DNA of 64,000 nt from Firmicutes bacterium UBA1702 (GCA_002320005.1 DCJK01000023.1:42746-106745), one strand, 5' to 3'; positions 7,730 through 16,027 are shown, numbered from the stretch's first letter. Numbers and translations: made by a program. Notes: generated by a model from the sequence alone, not told the origin.

Positions 7730-8935
7730 ATGTATTGCTATAGAAAAGTTACAGATGATTTGTACTGGATAGGAGCCAATGACCACAGACTTGAACTCTT
7801 CGAAAACGTGCATCCCATTCCAAGAGGCGTTTCATATAACTCATATGTGCTGTTGGATGAAAAAACGGTGCTTTTTGACACGGTAGACTGGTCAGCATGC
7901 AGGCAGTTTCTGGAAAATCTTCAGGAAGTCCTGGACGGCAGACCGCTGGATTACATGGTTATCAACCACATGGAGCCGGATCATGCCGCATCCCTTCAGG
8001 AGGTTTTGCTCAGATATCCCGAAGTAAAGGTGATAAGCACAGAGAAAGCTTTCCTGCTTATGGGGCAGTTCGGATTCAGCATAGGTTCGAATCGTGAAGT
8101 TGTAAAAGAGGGAGACAGTAAATCTTTTGGAAAACACAAGGTGATGTTTGTTGAAGCACCTATGGTACACTGGCCGGAAGCCATGGTTACCTTTGATACC
8201 ACCAATGGAGTTCTTTTTGCAGCTGATGCCTTCGGCTCCTTCGGAGCATTAGATGGAAGGCTTTTCGCGGACGAAGTGAATTTTGACAGAGACTGGCTGG
8301 ACGATGCAAGAAGATATTACACCAACATTGTAGGAAAATATGGACCGCATGTTCAGAACCTGCTAAAAAAGGCTGCCACATTAGATATAAAGATGATATG
8401 CCCGCTTCACGGACCGGTTATAAGGAAAGACTTTGGATATTTTATAGATAAATATGATAAATGGAGCCGCTATGAGCCTGAAGAAAAAGGAGTCCTTATT
8501 GCATATGCATCAATGTACGGCAACACAGAGGCAGCTGCATGTATGCTGGCAACGAAGCTTTCGGAAAAAGGGATGAACAATATTGCGCTTCATGATGTTT
8601 CTAATACTCACGTATCGTATCTTATTGCAGATGCATTTAAATACAGCAACATTGTGTTTGCATCAGTGACATACAATCTGGGAATATATCCTGTAATGCA
8701 CAATTTCCTTATGGACATGAAAGCTTTGAATCTTCAGAAGAGAACCTGTGCTATTATCGAAAACGGGTCATGGGCAGTAAAATCAGGATCTCTTATTCGT
8801 CAGTTCCTGGATGAGCAGATGAAGGAAATGACCATATTGGATGAACAGGTAACAATGGCTTCATCCATGAATGAAGGAAATATGAAGGACATGGATGCCT
8901 TGGCAGACAGAATAATTGAATCAATGAATCTGTAA
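7730..8935 (+). CDS. fprA: FprA-type flavodiiron protein (A-type flavoprotein)
   Basis: Reduces O2 to water or NO to N2O, protecting anaerobes. The ATG at 7730 after aaaggag gives 401 aa; the in-frame GTG at 7706 lacks a site. The N-terminal metallo-beta-lactamase-like domain has the diiron ligands NHMEPDH, the His in MVHWPEAM, the Asp in LFAADAFG and the His in CPLHGP. The C-terminal flavodoxin domain has the FMN loop YASMYGNTEAAA (from about residue 260). There is no rubredoxin domain of its own. It lies 23 bases after the fusion gene that ends in rubredoxin, so the two probably form an electron-transfer pair. The operon is likely controlled by the IscR-like site upstream. Confidence 0.95.
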   Translation: MYCYRKVTDDLYWIGANDHRLELFENVHPIPRGVSYNSYVLLDEKTVLFDTVDWSACRQFLENLQEVLDGRPLDYMVINHMEPDHAASLQEVLLRYPEVKVISTEKAFLLMGQFGFSIGSNREVVKEGDSKSFGKHKVMFVEAPMVHWPEAMVTFDTTNGVLFAADAFGSFGALDGRLFADEVNFDRDWLDDARRYYTNIVGKYGPHVQNLLKKAATLDIKMICPLHGPVIRKDFGYFIDKYDKWSRYEPEEKGVLIAYASMYGNTEAAACMLATKLSEKGMNNIALHDVSNTHVSYLIADAFKYSNIVFASVTYNLGIYPVMHNFLMDMKALNLQKRTCAIIENGSWAVKSGSLIRQFLDEQMKEMTILDEQVTMASSMNEGNMKDMDALADRIIESMNL

Positions 8936-9004
8936 AGCAAATAATACGTAAATCAAAATTACTGTACAGAATAGAAGTCAGATTACAGATGTATTTAAAA
9001 ACCT

Positions 9005-9038
9005 AAAGGCTCTGCCCGGATGTTCGGGCAGAGCCTTT
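9005..9038. terminator. Bidirectional terminator between fprA and crotonase gene
   Basis: A perfect 14-pair stem (9005-9018 with 9025-9038) with a six-base loop, A-rich on the left and T-rich on the right, between two convergent genes. Confidence 0.9.
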
Positions 9039-9055
9039 GCAGTATTAAGTATTGT

Positions 9056-9838
9056 TTATCTATTCTTGAATTCGGCAGGACGTTTTTCAAGGAACGCTTT
9101 CATGCCTTCTTTCTGGTCTTCTGTACCGAAGCATCCGCCAAAAGCTTCTGCTTCCAGAGCTGAACCGGAGAACAGATCAAGATGATAGCCTTTATTGATG
9201 CATGTCTTGGCCATTCCTACGGCAATTGGTGCCTTGGATGCTATCTTTGCAGCAATGGCTTCGCATGCAGGCATCAGTTCTTCAGGTTCCACAACTTTTT
9301 CTACCAGACCTATTCTGAGAGCCTCTTCGGCATTTATGGTATCAGCAGTAAGGATGAGCATCTTGGCCATTCCTTTGCCCACCAGTTTTGATAATCTCTG
9401 AGTACCGCCAAATCCCGGAGTAATTCCAAGACCCACTTCAGGCTGACCGAATTTAGCTTTTGATGAAGCGATTCTGAAATCGCAGGCCATAGCCAGCTCA
9501 CATCCGCCGCCGAGAGCAAATCCGTTAACTGCAGCGATTACAGGTTTTTCGATTTTTTCTATGTAGTTCATTACCTTCTGGCCATAAGCGCCGAAAGCTC
9601 TTCCTTCTGAAACGGTGAGAGTGCTCATCTGAGCAATATCTGCACCGGCAACGAAAGAACGGCCTTCACCGGTGAGAATAACAACTTTGACGGAATCATC
9701 TTCGTCTATCTTGCCGAATACATCAAAGAGTTCTTCAAGAACGGTCTTGTTCAGCGCATTAAGGGCTTCAGGTCTGTTTATTGTCACATAACCTGTCCCG
9801 TTTTTAACTTCGTACTTGATTGTCTGATACATCTTCAT
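9056..9838 (-). CDS. Enoyl-CoA hydratase / crotonase
   Basis: Hydrates trans-enoyl-CoA (for example crotonyl-CoA to 3-hydroxybutyryl-CoA) in butyrate-type or fatty-acid metabolism. The 260-aa protein shows the oxyanion-hole segments FVAGADIAQM and GFALGGGCELAMACD, with the first active-site Glu in GGGCE and the second in KFGQPEVGLGITPGFGGTQRL. Both catalytic Glu are kept, so hydratase activity is expected. Two ATGs lie close together (9838 and 9832); the aaaggaag site is better spaced for the second. The gene stands alone with its own promoter. It plausibly works with the acyl-CoA dehydrogenase fusion encoded opposite. Confidence 0.93.
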   Translation of the reverse strand: MKMYQTIKYEVKNGTGYVTINRPEALNALNKTVLEELFDVFGKIDEDDSVKVVILTGEGRSFVAGADIAQMSTLTVSEGRAFGAYGQKVMNYIEKIEKPVIAAVNGFALGGGCELAMACDFRIASSKAKFGQPEVGLGITPGFGGTQRLSKLVGKGMAKMLILTADTINAEEALRIGLVEKVVEPEELMPACEAIAAKIASKAPIAVGMAKTCINKGYHLDLFSGSALEAEAFGGCFGTEDQKEGMKAFLEKRPAEFKNR

Positions 9839-9876
9839 AACTTCCTTTCTCTTCTAGAAAAATCTTACCAAAGAAG

Positions 9877-9905
9877 ATTATACCAAAGGAGACCTCTTTT
9901 ATCAA
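9877..9905 (-). promoter_or_regulatory. Sigma-A promoter of the crotonase gene
   Basis: Read on the minus strand: TTGATA (9905-9900), a 17-base spacer, TATAAT (9882-9877) preceded by TGG. A direct repeat CTTTGGTA occurs at the -10 and again about 15 bases downstream, which may be a regulator site. Confidence 0.8.
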
Positions 9906-9927
9906 TGGCAATGTTACGAAATTAACA

Positions 9928-10476
9928 TTATTGAACCTGAGTTTTCAGCTTCTTAAGAGCATTTTTTACTGCAGGAATGTTAATAACAATAACGGTAATC
10001 AAGGCTTCAAGCCCCAGATAAGTTGCCTGATAGAGGAAAGAGTAGACAACTGCGTTCATGCCTTCCGGAGCGTATTCACCATAGAAAATCACGCCGGACA
10101 GAAAACTGAAGAAGAATCTTCCGGCAACACCTATAAGGTAACCTGTGGTAAGACCGTGCTCTTTGTTTGCAGTGAGACCGGACAGTCCGAGAGCACCGTA
10201 AGCCAGTATGTAGTCCAGGGCAACCTGCGCCGGGTGAAGAATGTAACCTCCAAATACTATGTTGAGCAGACCCAGGGCTACGCATGCAATCAGGCCCTTT
10301 GCCGTGCCGCAATAATAACCGCAGAGTGTGGCAGCCAGCATACTGAAAAGAGTAATTGAGCCGCCGAAAGGAAGATGGAAGAGTTTGACCATTCCTAAAG
10401 CGGTGGCAAGTGCAATTAAGACTGCACACAGTACTAATTGATATAAATTTTTTCTGTTGTTTGTTTTGTTTGACAT
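9928..10476 (-). CDS. thiT: Thiamine transporter ThiT (ECF S component)
   Basis: Substrate-binding membrane subunit that pairs with the shared ECF energising module to import thiamine. It has 182 aa and about six hydrophobic helices. The ThiT pattern is seen in GMVKLFHLPFGGSITLFSML, in LLNIVFGGYILHPAQVALDY near the middle, and in the late GVAGRFFFSFLSGVIFYG. A TPP riboswitch precedes it, which fits thiamine repression. No ECF ATPase or T component is nearby. Confidence 0.93.
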   Translation of the reverse strand: MSNKTNNRKNLYQLVLCAVLIALATALGMVKLFHLPFGGSITLFSMLAATLCGYYCGTAKGLIACVALGLLNIVFGGYILHPAQVALDYILAYGALGLSGLTANKEHGLTTGYLIGVAGRFFFSFLSGVIFYGEYAPEGMNAVVYSFLYQATYLGLEALITVIVINIPAVKNALKKLKTQVQ

Positions 10477-10484
10477 TAAAAAAA

Positions 10485-10503
10485 CCTCCTTTTTGTTAGG
10501 AGG
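10485..10503 (-). promoter_or_regulatory. Expression platform hairpin of the thiT riboswitch
   Basis: On the minus strand CCTCCT (10503-10498) pairs with the Shine-Dalgarno AGGAGG (10490-10485), loop of seven, followed by a run of seven T before the ATG. It can hide the ribosome binding site, and the T-run means it may also act as a terminator. This is the likely output switch of the TPP aptamer. Confidence 0.6.
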
Positions 10504-10522
10504 GGAACCGTAAAATAAAAAA

Positions 10523-10613
10523 TATGCTTCCCTACGCCGGCATTAACCGTATCAGGTGGTGAGGGTCTAATCCGCAATAAGCGGATACTCTCAGCGTCAG
10601 CTCCCCTAGCATA
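10523..10613 (-). ncRNA. TPP riboswitch (THI element)
   Basis: On the minus strand the conserved blocks appear in order: GGGGAGC, CTGAGAG, GACCCTCACCACCTGAT, then a TAATGCCGGCGTAGGGAAGC stretch. The closing P1 helix TATGCT/AGCATA (10613-10608 with 10528-10523) is intact. It precedes the thiamine transporter, as expected. Confidence 0.97.
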
Positions 10614-10617
10614 TTTA

Positions 10618-10646
10618 ATTATATGTTTCAAATGGCAGATTGTCAA
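10618..10646 (-). promoter_or_regulatory. Consensus sigma-A promoter of the thiT transcript
   Basis: Minus strand: perfect TTGACA (10646-10641), 17-base spacer, perfect TATAAT (10623-10618). Transcription would begin about five bases before the riboswitch P1 helix. The -35 overlaps that of the divergent promoter. Confidence 0.9.
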
Positions 10647-10668
10647 ATATTACTTTAAATGATATAAT
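10640..10668 (+). promoter_or_regulatory. Sigma-A promoter of the DUF975 gene, sharing its -35 with thiT
   Basis: TTGTCA at 10640-10645, 17-base spacer, TATAAT at 10663-10668. The near-palindrome around TTGTCAA gives the -35 boxes for both directions. Confidence 0.75.
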
Positions 10669-10703
10669 GATAAAATAATAAAAAGGGGAAAGTGAGGAAA
10701 AAC

Positions 10704-11621
10704 ATGGACAACCGCATAGTAATTGAACCATCATCAAAAATAAGAGAAATAGCAAGAAAGTCTCTGGCAGGCAACTGGAAGCAGATGTTTGTCGGACTCC
10801 TTATTTATTTCATCATGCTGACAGGTATAAGCACAATATTAAACAGCTTCTTTTACAGCATAAGATATATTTATCTGTCCAGCGGACAATATATTCCAAT
10901 CAGAATAACTTACGCAGGCAATCTTTATATGTTCCTGGTGGAAGGTGCACTCACCTGTGGTCTGGCAATGTTTGTGCTGGCCTTTTTCAGAACCAGAAAA
11001 ATAGATTATTCACTTACCTTTGAAGGATTCAGCATGTATGGCAAGGCCTTCTGCCTGTTCCTTCTGTATACAGTCAAGGTATTTTTGTGGGCTCTGCTTC
11101 TGGTAATTCCGGGAATCATAGCAGCCTTCAGATACAGTCAGTGTTTTTATCTGAGAGTTGATCATCCGGAATGGACAGCATCCCAGTGCATAAACGAGAG
11201 CAAACGGCTGATGAACGGAAACAAAGGAAAATTTTTCTGTCTGCAGCTGTCATTCATAGGATGGTATATTCTTGCCAACATACCGGGTTCTTTATTTGCT
11301 CAGTCGGAAGTATCAGGGCTTGCTTATTCAGCCATATTCCTTATTCTCAGTCTGCCGGTTGTGGTTGTTGACTTGTATTTAGAAACAGCCAATGTTGCTT
11401 TCTATGAGCTGGTTACCGGCAATCTTGTTGTAATAGATCCGCAATACAGCAATCAGACTTTAAACGAAAACGGATTCCGCAGCGAAACGGCTACAGAAAA
11501 GGAAACTGCAGAGGCAAAGGAAGAGCATGAGGGAGCGGAGCCACAAGGAGATGGTTCAGCCGAAGAGTCATCTGAAAAATCCGGGTCGCAGGGGGATTCA
11601 GAAAATAATAAGCTGTATTAA
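10704..11621 (+). CDS. DUF975-type multipass membrane protein
   Basis: Function unknown. The ATG at 10704, after gagga, gives 305 aa. The opening IVIEPSSKIREIARKSLAGNWKQMF and the later segment YSQCFYLRVDHPEWTASQCINESKRLMNG-like motif (about residues 145-175) are characteristic of DUF975, a family of integral membrane proteins common in Firmicutes. Five or six hydrophobic segments are visible up to about residue 240. The last 55 residues are a hydrophilic, Glu/Ser/Gly-rich tail that looks disordered and is probably cytosolic. It is transcribed divergently from thiT; no functional link is evident. Confidence 0.8.
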   Translation: MDNRIVIEPSSKIREIARKSLAGNWKQMFVGLLIYFIMLTGISTILNSFFYSIRYIYLSSGQYIPIRITYAGNLYMFLVEGALTCGLAMFVLAFFRTRKIDYSLTFEGFSMYGKAFCLFLLYTVKVFLWALLLVIPGIIAAFRYSQCFYLRVDHPEWTASQCINESKRLMNGNKGKFFCLQLSFIGWYILANIPGSLFAQSEVSGLAYSAIFLILSLPVVVVDLYLETANVAFYELVTGNLVVIDPQYSNQTLNENGFRSETATEKETAEAKEEHEGAEPQGDGSAEESSEKSGSQGDSENNKLY

Positions 11622-11645
11622 CATAAGATCATTTACAGAACAACA

Positions 11646-11692
11646 ATTACCTCCACGGCATAATATATAATATAATATGCTAAGGAGGTAAT
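11646..11692 (+). promoter_or_regulatory. Inverted repeat pairing with the ribosome binding site, -10 box in the loop
   Basis: ATTACCTCC (11646-11654) is the exact reverse complement of GGAGGTAAT (11684-11692), the Shine-Dalgarno of the next gene. The loop holds TATAAT-like -10 sequences, so transcripts starting there would lack the left arm, whereas read-through transcripts would fold and mask translation. Confidence 0.55.
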
Positions 11693-11695
11693 ATT

Positions 11696-12808
11696 TTGTC
11701 TGCAGAAAGACATTATTTCCCGGGCAATAATACGCCGCTGGGATTTTTTTCGTATTACAGACATATCCTGGGACAAAGAGAAGCCAACAAAATAATATGC
11801 GTAAAAGGGGGGCCGGGGACAGGAAAGTCTACTTTCATAAGGAGAATAGGCAGGCATTTTGCAGATATGGGCGAGGATGTGGACTATCTTCATTGCTCAG
11901 CAGATGAGGACTCTCTGGACGGAATAGTGCTGAAAAAAAGGAAGATTGCCGTAATAGACGGAACAAGTCCTCATGTGACAGACCCCATAACGCCGGGAGC
12001 AGTAGATAAAATAATAAATTTGGGTGAATTCTGGAATGAAGAGGGGATTGCAGCGAACAAGAGCGAGATAATAGATCTGAATGAAGAAACAGCCAGGTGG
12101 TACAGAATAGCATATAATTATTTAAACGCAGCGAAAAGTGTTTACAGAAGCCTCGAAGAGATATATAACCAGGCCTCTGCCGCCAGCGAGATATACAAGG
12201 TGGTAGCCGACATAATAGGCAGAGAATACGGTGAAATGGACATATCTTTCAATCCGGGAAGAACTAAAAAATTTTTCGCAGGAGCAATTACGGGAAACGG
12301 ATTTGTAAACTACCTGAGAAGCCTGCTTTGCGGCATAGAGCGTGTCTATATGATAAGTGCACCGGTGGGATATTCCAACAGCAGTTTTATGGAAATACTA
12401 TCTGAAGGTGCAATTTACAGAGGTTTAGATACAGAAGCATTTTACTGTCCCATGTGCCCGGAGGAAAAGGTTGAACATCTTATCATTCCAAAACTCGGAA
12501 CTGCATTTATTACGCTCAACGAGTATCATGATATAGAGCCATGGGAACTGACTTCAATGGATGGAGAAAATCCTGAAATAATACTGATAGATATGAGAGA
12601 TTACATGAACGGTATAAACCTTGCAAAAAATGAAGATCTTATTTCTTCCCTGAAGGATGAATATGACATATTGCTTAATAAGACATGCCGGCATCTGGCG
12701 CTGGCAAGAGATACTCATAAACGTGTGGAAGCAATGTATATACCCAACATGAACTTTACAGAAGTTTCCAACCTGGCAGCAGAACTTGAAAGGGAGATAG
12801 ACAGATAG
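11696..12808 (+). CDS. PRK06851-type P-loop ATPase, function unknown
   Basis: A 370-aa protein with TTG start, chosen because aaggagg lies seven bases upstream and no ATG is suitably placed. Residues 37-47 are a clear Walker A (KGGPGTGKST). The second half repeats the layout: ISAPVGYSNSSF near residue 222 sits where a second P-loop would be but has lost the GKS, so it appears degenerate. This two-half build fits the family catalogued as PRK06851, found in Clostridia and Bacilli with no assigned role. It ends just before a strong terminator, so it is probably a single-gene unit. Confidence 0.8.
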   Translation: MSAERHYFPGNNTPLGFFSYYRHILGQREANKIICVKGGPGTGKSTFIRRIGRHFADMGEDVDYLHCSADEDSLDGIVLKKRKIAVIDGTSPHVTDPITPGAVDKIINLGEFWNEEGIAANKSEIIDLNEETARWYRIAYNYLNAAKSVYRSLEEIYNQASAASEIYKVVADIIGREYGEMDISFNPGRTKKFFAGAITGNGFVNYLRSLLCGIERVYMISAPVGYSNSSFMEILSEGAIYRGLDTEAFYCPMCPEEKVEHLIIPKLGTAFITLNEYHDIEPWELTSMDGENPEIILIDMRDYMNGINLAKNEDLISSLKDEYDILLNKTCRHLALARDTHKRVEAMYIPNMNFTEVSNLAAELEREIDR

Positions 12809-12816
12809 AAGATGAG

Positions 12817-12896
12817 AAATTTCCCGAATTAAAAGCCGCAGGAAGCCCACGGGACTGAAGCCTGTGCCATTCAATACAAATTCGGGAAATTTTTTT
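12817..12896 (+). terminator. Terminator with an unusually large internal loop
   Basis: A perfect 14-pair stem (12817-12830 with 12879-12892) ends in a run of seven T (12890-12896). Its loop is 48 bases long and itself contains a six-pair hairpin (CACGGG with CCTGTG). The size is unusual for a simple terminator and hints at a structured 3' element or small RNA. Confidence 0.75.
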
Positions 12897-12928
12897 GTTG
12901 TAAAAGTGTATAATGTGAAAATGTATGG

Positions 12929-12934
12929 TATAAT
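12929..12934 (+). promoter_or_regulatory. Possible extended -10 promoter for the Mur-ligase pair
   Basis: TATAAT preceded by TGG, 43 bases before the first Mur-ligase start. No convincing -35 was found, consistent with an extended -10 promoter; another TATAAT lies at 12909. Confidence 0.4.
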
Positions 12935-12976
12935 CACTGAATATAAGATAAAAAATCATTACGAGTGGGGGACAAA

Positions 12977-14485
12977 ATGAAAAAAACGGGTATAATGGAA
13001 GCAGTAAATTTACTAAAAGAAAAAAAGCTGTTAATCGAGGCTAATATAAATGCTGCTGCCTGTGATGAAACTATAGAGTATATTTCCTACAATTCTCAGG
13101 ATATAAAACCGGGGACCCTGTTCTTCTGCAAAGGAGTGCACTTCAAAGAACAGTACCTTAAGGAAGCCTTTGACAAGGGAACCATATGCTATGTTTCAGA
13201 GAAAGTAATCGTGGCGGACAAGCCTCATATTATAGTCAGCGATATACGTGGAGCAATGCTTGCGATATCCGAAATGTATTACGGCTGCGCATGGAGAGAT
13301 AAACTGAAACTTGTAGGAGTTACAGGAACCAAAGGCAAGACCACTACAGTTATGATGATCCATTCAATTCTTGAGGCTCACTGCCGTTCACACAAAATAG
13401 GAAGAGCAGGAATACTGACAGGCGTATATAATTTTGACGGAAGAGAAACAATAGAATCAAGTCTGACAACACCTGAAACCTTTGAATTGCACAAAATACT
13501 ATCGAATTGCGTCGAAAATCAATGCAGCTATCTTGCCATGGAGGTTTCCTCTCAGGCACTTAAATATGGAAGAACTGCAGGGCTTGAATACGAGGTGGCT
13601 GTATTTCTGAATATGGGAAATGACCATGTTTCGGAATCAGAGCATTATGACATGGAAGATTATTTTAATTCAAAACTTAAAATAATCGATCAGTGCCGCA
13701 GGATATGCATAAATCTTGACATGAACCCTGTTTATATGAAACGCATAATGGATTATGCCCGAAAGAAAGGGTGCGAGATAATTACCTTCGGAAAAGGTCC
13801 TGAGGCTGATTACCGCGGTATACTAAAAAAAGGAACCATAGACTATATTGAGGTTGAAGCGGTGCATGGAGATGAGGAGTGCAGCATTACCGCAAACATA
13901 GGCGGAAAATTCAATGCAGAGAACGTGATGGCAGCTGTTTCGGCAACAAAGGCCCTTGGAATCTCATGGGATGCCATAAAAGAAGGCATTGAAAAGGTTA
14001 AAGTTCCCGGACGTATGGAGGTCTTCCGAATCCCGGGCAGAGATACTACGGTAATTGCGGATTATGCTCACAATGACATAAGTTTTGAGGCGCTTTTCCA
14101 AAGTGTAAATGAAGCTTTTCCTGACAAGAAGAAAGTTATTGTTTTCGGTTCATCAGGAGGCAGAGCTTTCAACCGCCGCAGAAACCTGTCAGAAATCGCA
14201 GACAGAGAAGCGGACATGATAATTCTTTCAGAAGAAGACTGCGGAACGGAAGGAGCGGAAAAAATCTGCAACGAGTTAAGAAGCTATATTTCTCCTGAAA
14301 AGGATGTAAAAATAATCCTGGATAGAGAAGAAGCAGTGAAATATGCCCTTGACAACTGCCGAGACGGCTGGGTGATAATCTTTGCAGGACACAGTACGGG
14401 AGATCACCAGGTCAGAGGTGAAAAAGCAGTTCCGGTTGCATGTGATGCCAAGCTGATCAGAGAGTACATAGAATCCCACAGATGA
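12977..14485 (+). CDS. MurE-like Mur ligase, first of a tandem pair
   Basis: ATP-dependent amide ligase of the Mur family, 502 aa from the ATG at 12977 (gggggacaaa upstream). The N-terminal domain resembles MurE (YNSQDIKPGTLFFCKG), the central domain has the P-loop VGVTGTKGKTTT and the carbamylated-Lys region, and the C-terminal domain has PGRMEVFRIPGRDTTVIADYAHN with the usual APDYAHTP-type motif altered. In ordinary MurE the third-residue amino acid is read by a DNPR or DNPA motif; here the aligned stretch is ILSEEDCGTEGAE, so substrate choice cannot be predicted. It could be a wall-peptide ligase with another substrate or a ligase for a different product. The neighbour is a paralogue of equal length. 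Confidence 0.85.
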   Translation: MKKTGIMEAVNLLKEKKLLIEANINAAACDETIEYISYNSQDIKPGTLFFCKGVHFKEQYLKEAFDKGTICYVSEKVIVADKPHIIVSDIRGAMLAISEMYYGCAWRDKLKLVGVTGTKGKTTTVMMIHSILEAHCRSHKIGRAGILTGVYNFDGRETIESSLTTPETFELHKILSNCVENQCSYLAMEVSSQALKYGRTAGLEYEVAVFLNMGNDHVSESEHYDMEDYFNSKLKIIDQCRRICINLDMNPVYMKRIMDYARKKGCEIITFGKGPEADYRGILKKGTIDYIEVEAVHGDEECSITANIGGKFNAENVMAAVSATKALGISWDAIKEGIEKVKVPGRMEVFRIPGRDTTVIADYAHNDISFEALFQSVNEAFPDKKKVIVFGSSGGRAFNRRRNLSEIADREADMIILSEEDCGTEGAEKICNELRSYISPEKDVKIILDREEAVKYALDNCRDGWVIIFAGHSTGDHQVRGEKAVPVACDAKLIREYIESHR

Positions 14486-14513
14486 TATGACACATAAATC
14501 AGGACGGTGAAAA

Positions 14514-16022
14514 ATGAATAAAAAAACTTTGCAGAGCTATGTTGATGTTTTGAGACAGGCAGGGGTATTGGCGGATTGCAGAATTGAGACAAGTGAAAGT
14601 AAAGTTATAGTAAACCATCTATCATATAACTCGATGGATGTTATTCACGGCACATTATTCATATGCAAGGGAAGAGCCTTTAAAAAAGAGTACCTTGCAG
14701 AGGCTTTTGATAAAGGAGCGGTATGCTATATAGCAGAACGCCCTATAATGGAAGACAGGCCATGCATCATAGTAAGTAATCTCAGGAAGGCTCTTATTGC
14801 CATATCAGAATTTCATTATGACGATTGCTGGAAGGAAAAACTTGATATAATAGGAGTTACGGGAACAAAAGGAAAGAGCACAACTGTGGTATTTCTGGAT
14901 GCCATACTGGAGGATTATTGCAATTCTCATGACTTAGGCCCGGTAGGCATGCTGACAGGCATATATAATTATGACGGAGAAAAAAAGCGAAAGGCTCATC
15001 TTACCACAGAAGAGATTCTGGAACTTAACAGAAATCTGTACAACTGCGTTGAAAATGGCTGCAGGTATGCGGTAATGGAGGTTTCCTCCCAGGCACTCAG
15101 GTATGGAAGGACAGGAAGTGTGGACTTCAAGACGGGAATTTTTCTGAATATAGGAGAAGATCACATATCCGAATCCGAGCACAGAAACATGGAAGACTAT
15201 TTCAATTCGAAACTCAGGCTTATAGGAAAAAGTCAGACGGTATGTATAAATCTCGATATGGATCGGGAGTATCTTGAAAAGGTCAGAAAAAAGGCTTTTC
15301 ACAGGTGCAGGCGTGTCATTACCTTCGGAACTGTTCCGGAAGCAGACTGCTATGGCTTTGACATAAAAGAGACACTGGATTCACTGAGTCTGAAAGTGCG
15401 TGTCGGAGGGAGGACAGAAGAACTCCACGTTAATATAGGCGGCGCGTATAATGTTGAAAATGTTCTTGCGTCAGTTGCGGCTGCCGTGTCTCTTGATATA
15501 CCATTTGAGAATGTAAAAAGAGGACTGGCTCATGTAAAGGTTCCGGGACGAATGGAAGTGTTTCAGCTTCCCGACAAGGATGTAACGGTGATTGTGGACT
15601 ATGCGCATAACGAGATGAGCTATAATGCGCTCTTTGAAAGCATCAACCGCGACTGTCCGGAAAGAAAAAAGCTGTTTCTTTTCGGATGTGTAGGAGGAAG
15701 AGCCTTCAACAGGAGGGAAGAAGGCGGCAGAATTGCAGACAGAGAGGCAGATAGAATTATTCTTACGGAGTATGATTATGGGACGGAAAGCATAGATGAT
15801 ATATGCAGTGAAATAAGAGAATATATTTCGCTGGAAAAAGATGTAAAAATAATAACCGACAGACAGAAAGCCGTGGAATATGCACTTGAAAGCAGCAGAG
15901 ACGGATGGGTGGTTGTTCTTGCCGGTTACAGTTCCGGAGACTGTCTTATTCGTGGACGAAAGGCTGTTCCCGTTCCATGCGACACGGAAACAGTCAAAAA
16001 ATATATTGCAGAGCACAACTGA
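14514..16022 (+). CDS. MurE-like Mur ligase, second of a tandem pair
   Basis: Close paralogue of the preceding gene, also 502 aa, starting at the ATG 14514 after aggacggtg, 28 bases downstream in the same operon. The P-loop reads GVTGTKGKSTT (Ser for the second Thr), the C-terminal hallmark is VKVPGRMEVFQLPDKDVTVIVDYAHNEMSY, and the MurE DNPR position reads ILTEYDYGTE. Alignment by eye with its neighbour is continuous from end to end, so the pair arose by tandem duplication. Both keep ATP-binding and the N-terminal MurE-type domain, so both are probably active; the different residues at the specificity site (EEDCGTE against EYDYGTE) suggest different or relaxed acceptors. Confidence 0.85.
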   Translation: MNKKTLQSYVDVLRQAGVLADCRIETSESKVIVNHLSYNSMDVIHGTLFICKGRAFKKEYLAEAFDKGAVCYIAERPIMEDRPCIIVSNLRKALIAISEFHYDDCWKEKLDIIGVTGTKGKSTTVVFLDAILEDYCNSHDLGPVGMLTGIYNYDGEKKRKAHLTTEEILELNRNLYNCVENGCRYAVMEVSSQALRYGRTGSVDFKTGIFLNIGEDHISESEHRNMEDYFNSKLRLIGKSQTVCINLDMDREYLEKVRKKAFHRCRRVITFGTVPEADCYGFDIKETLDSLSLKVRVGGRTEELHVNIGGAYNVENVLASVAAAVSLDIPFENVKRGLAHVKVPGRMEVFQLPDKDVTVIVDYAHNEMSYNALFESINRDCPERKKLFLFGCVGGRAFNRREEGGRIADREADRIILTEYDYGTESIDDICSEIREYISLEKDVKIITDRQKAVEYALESSRDGWVVVLAGYSSGDCLIRGRKAVPVPCDTETVKKYIAEHN

Positions 16023-16027
16023 AAAGG

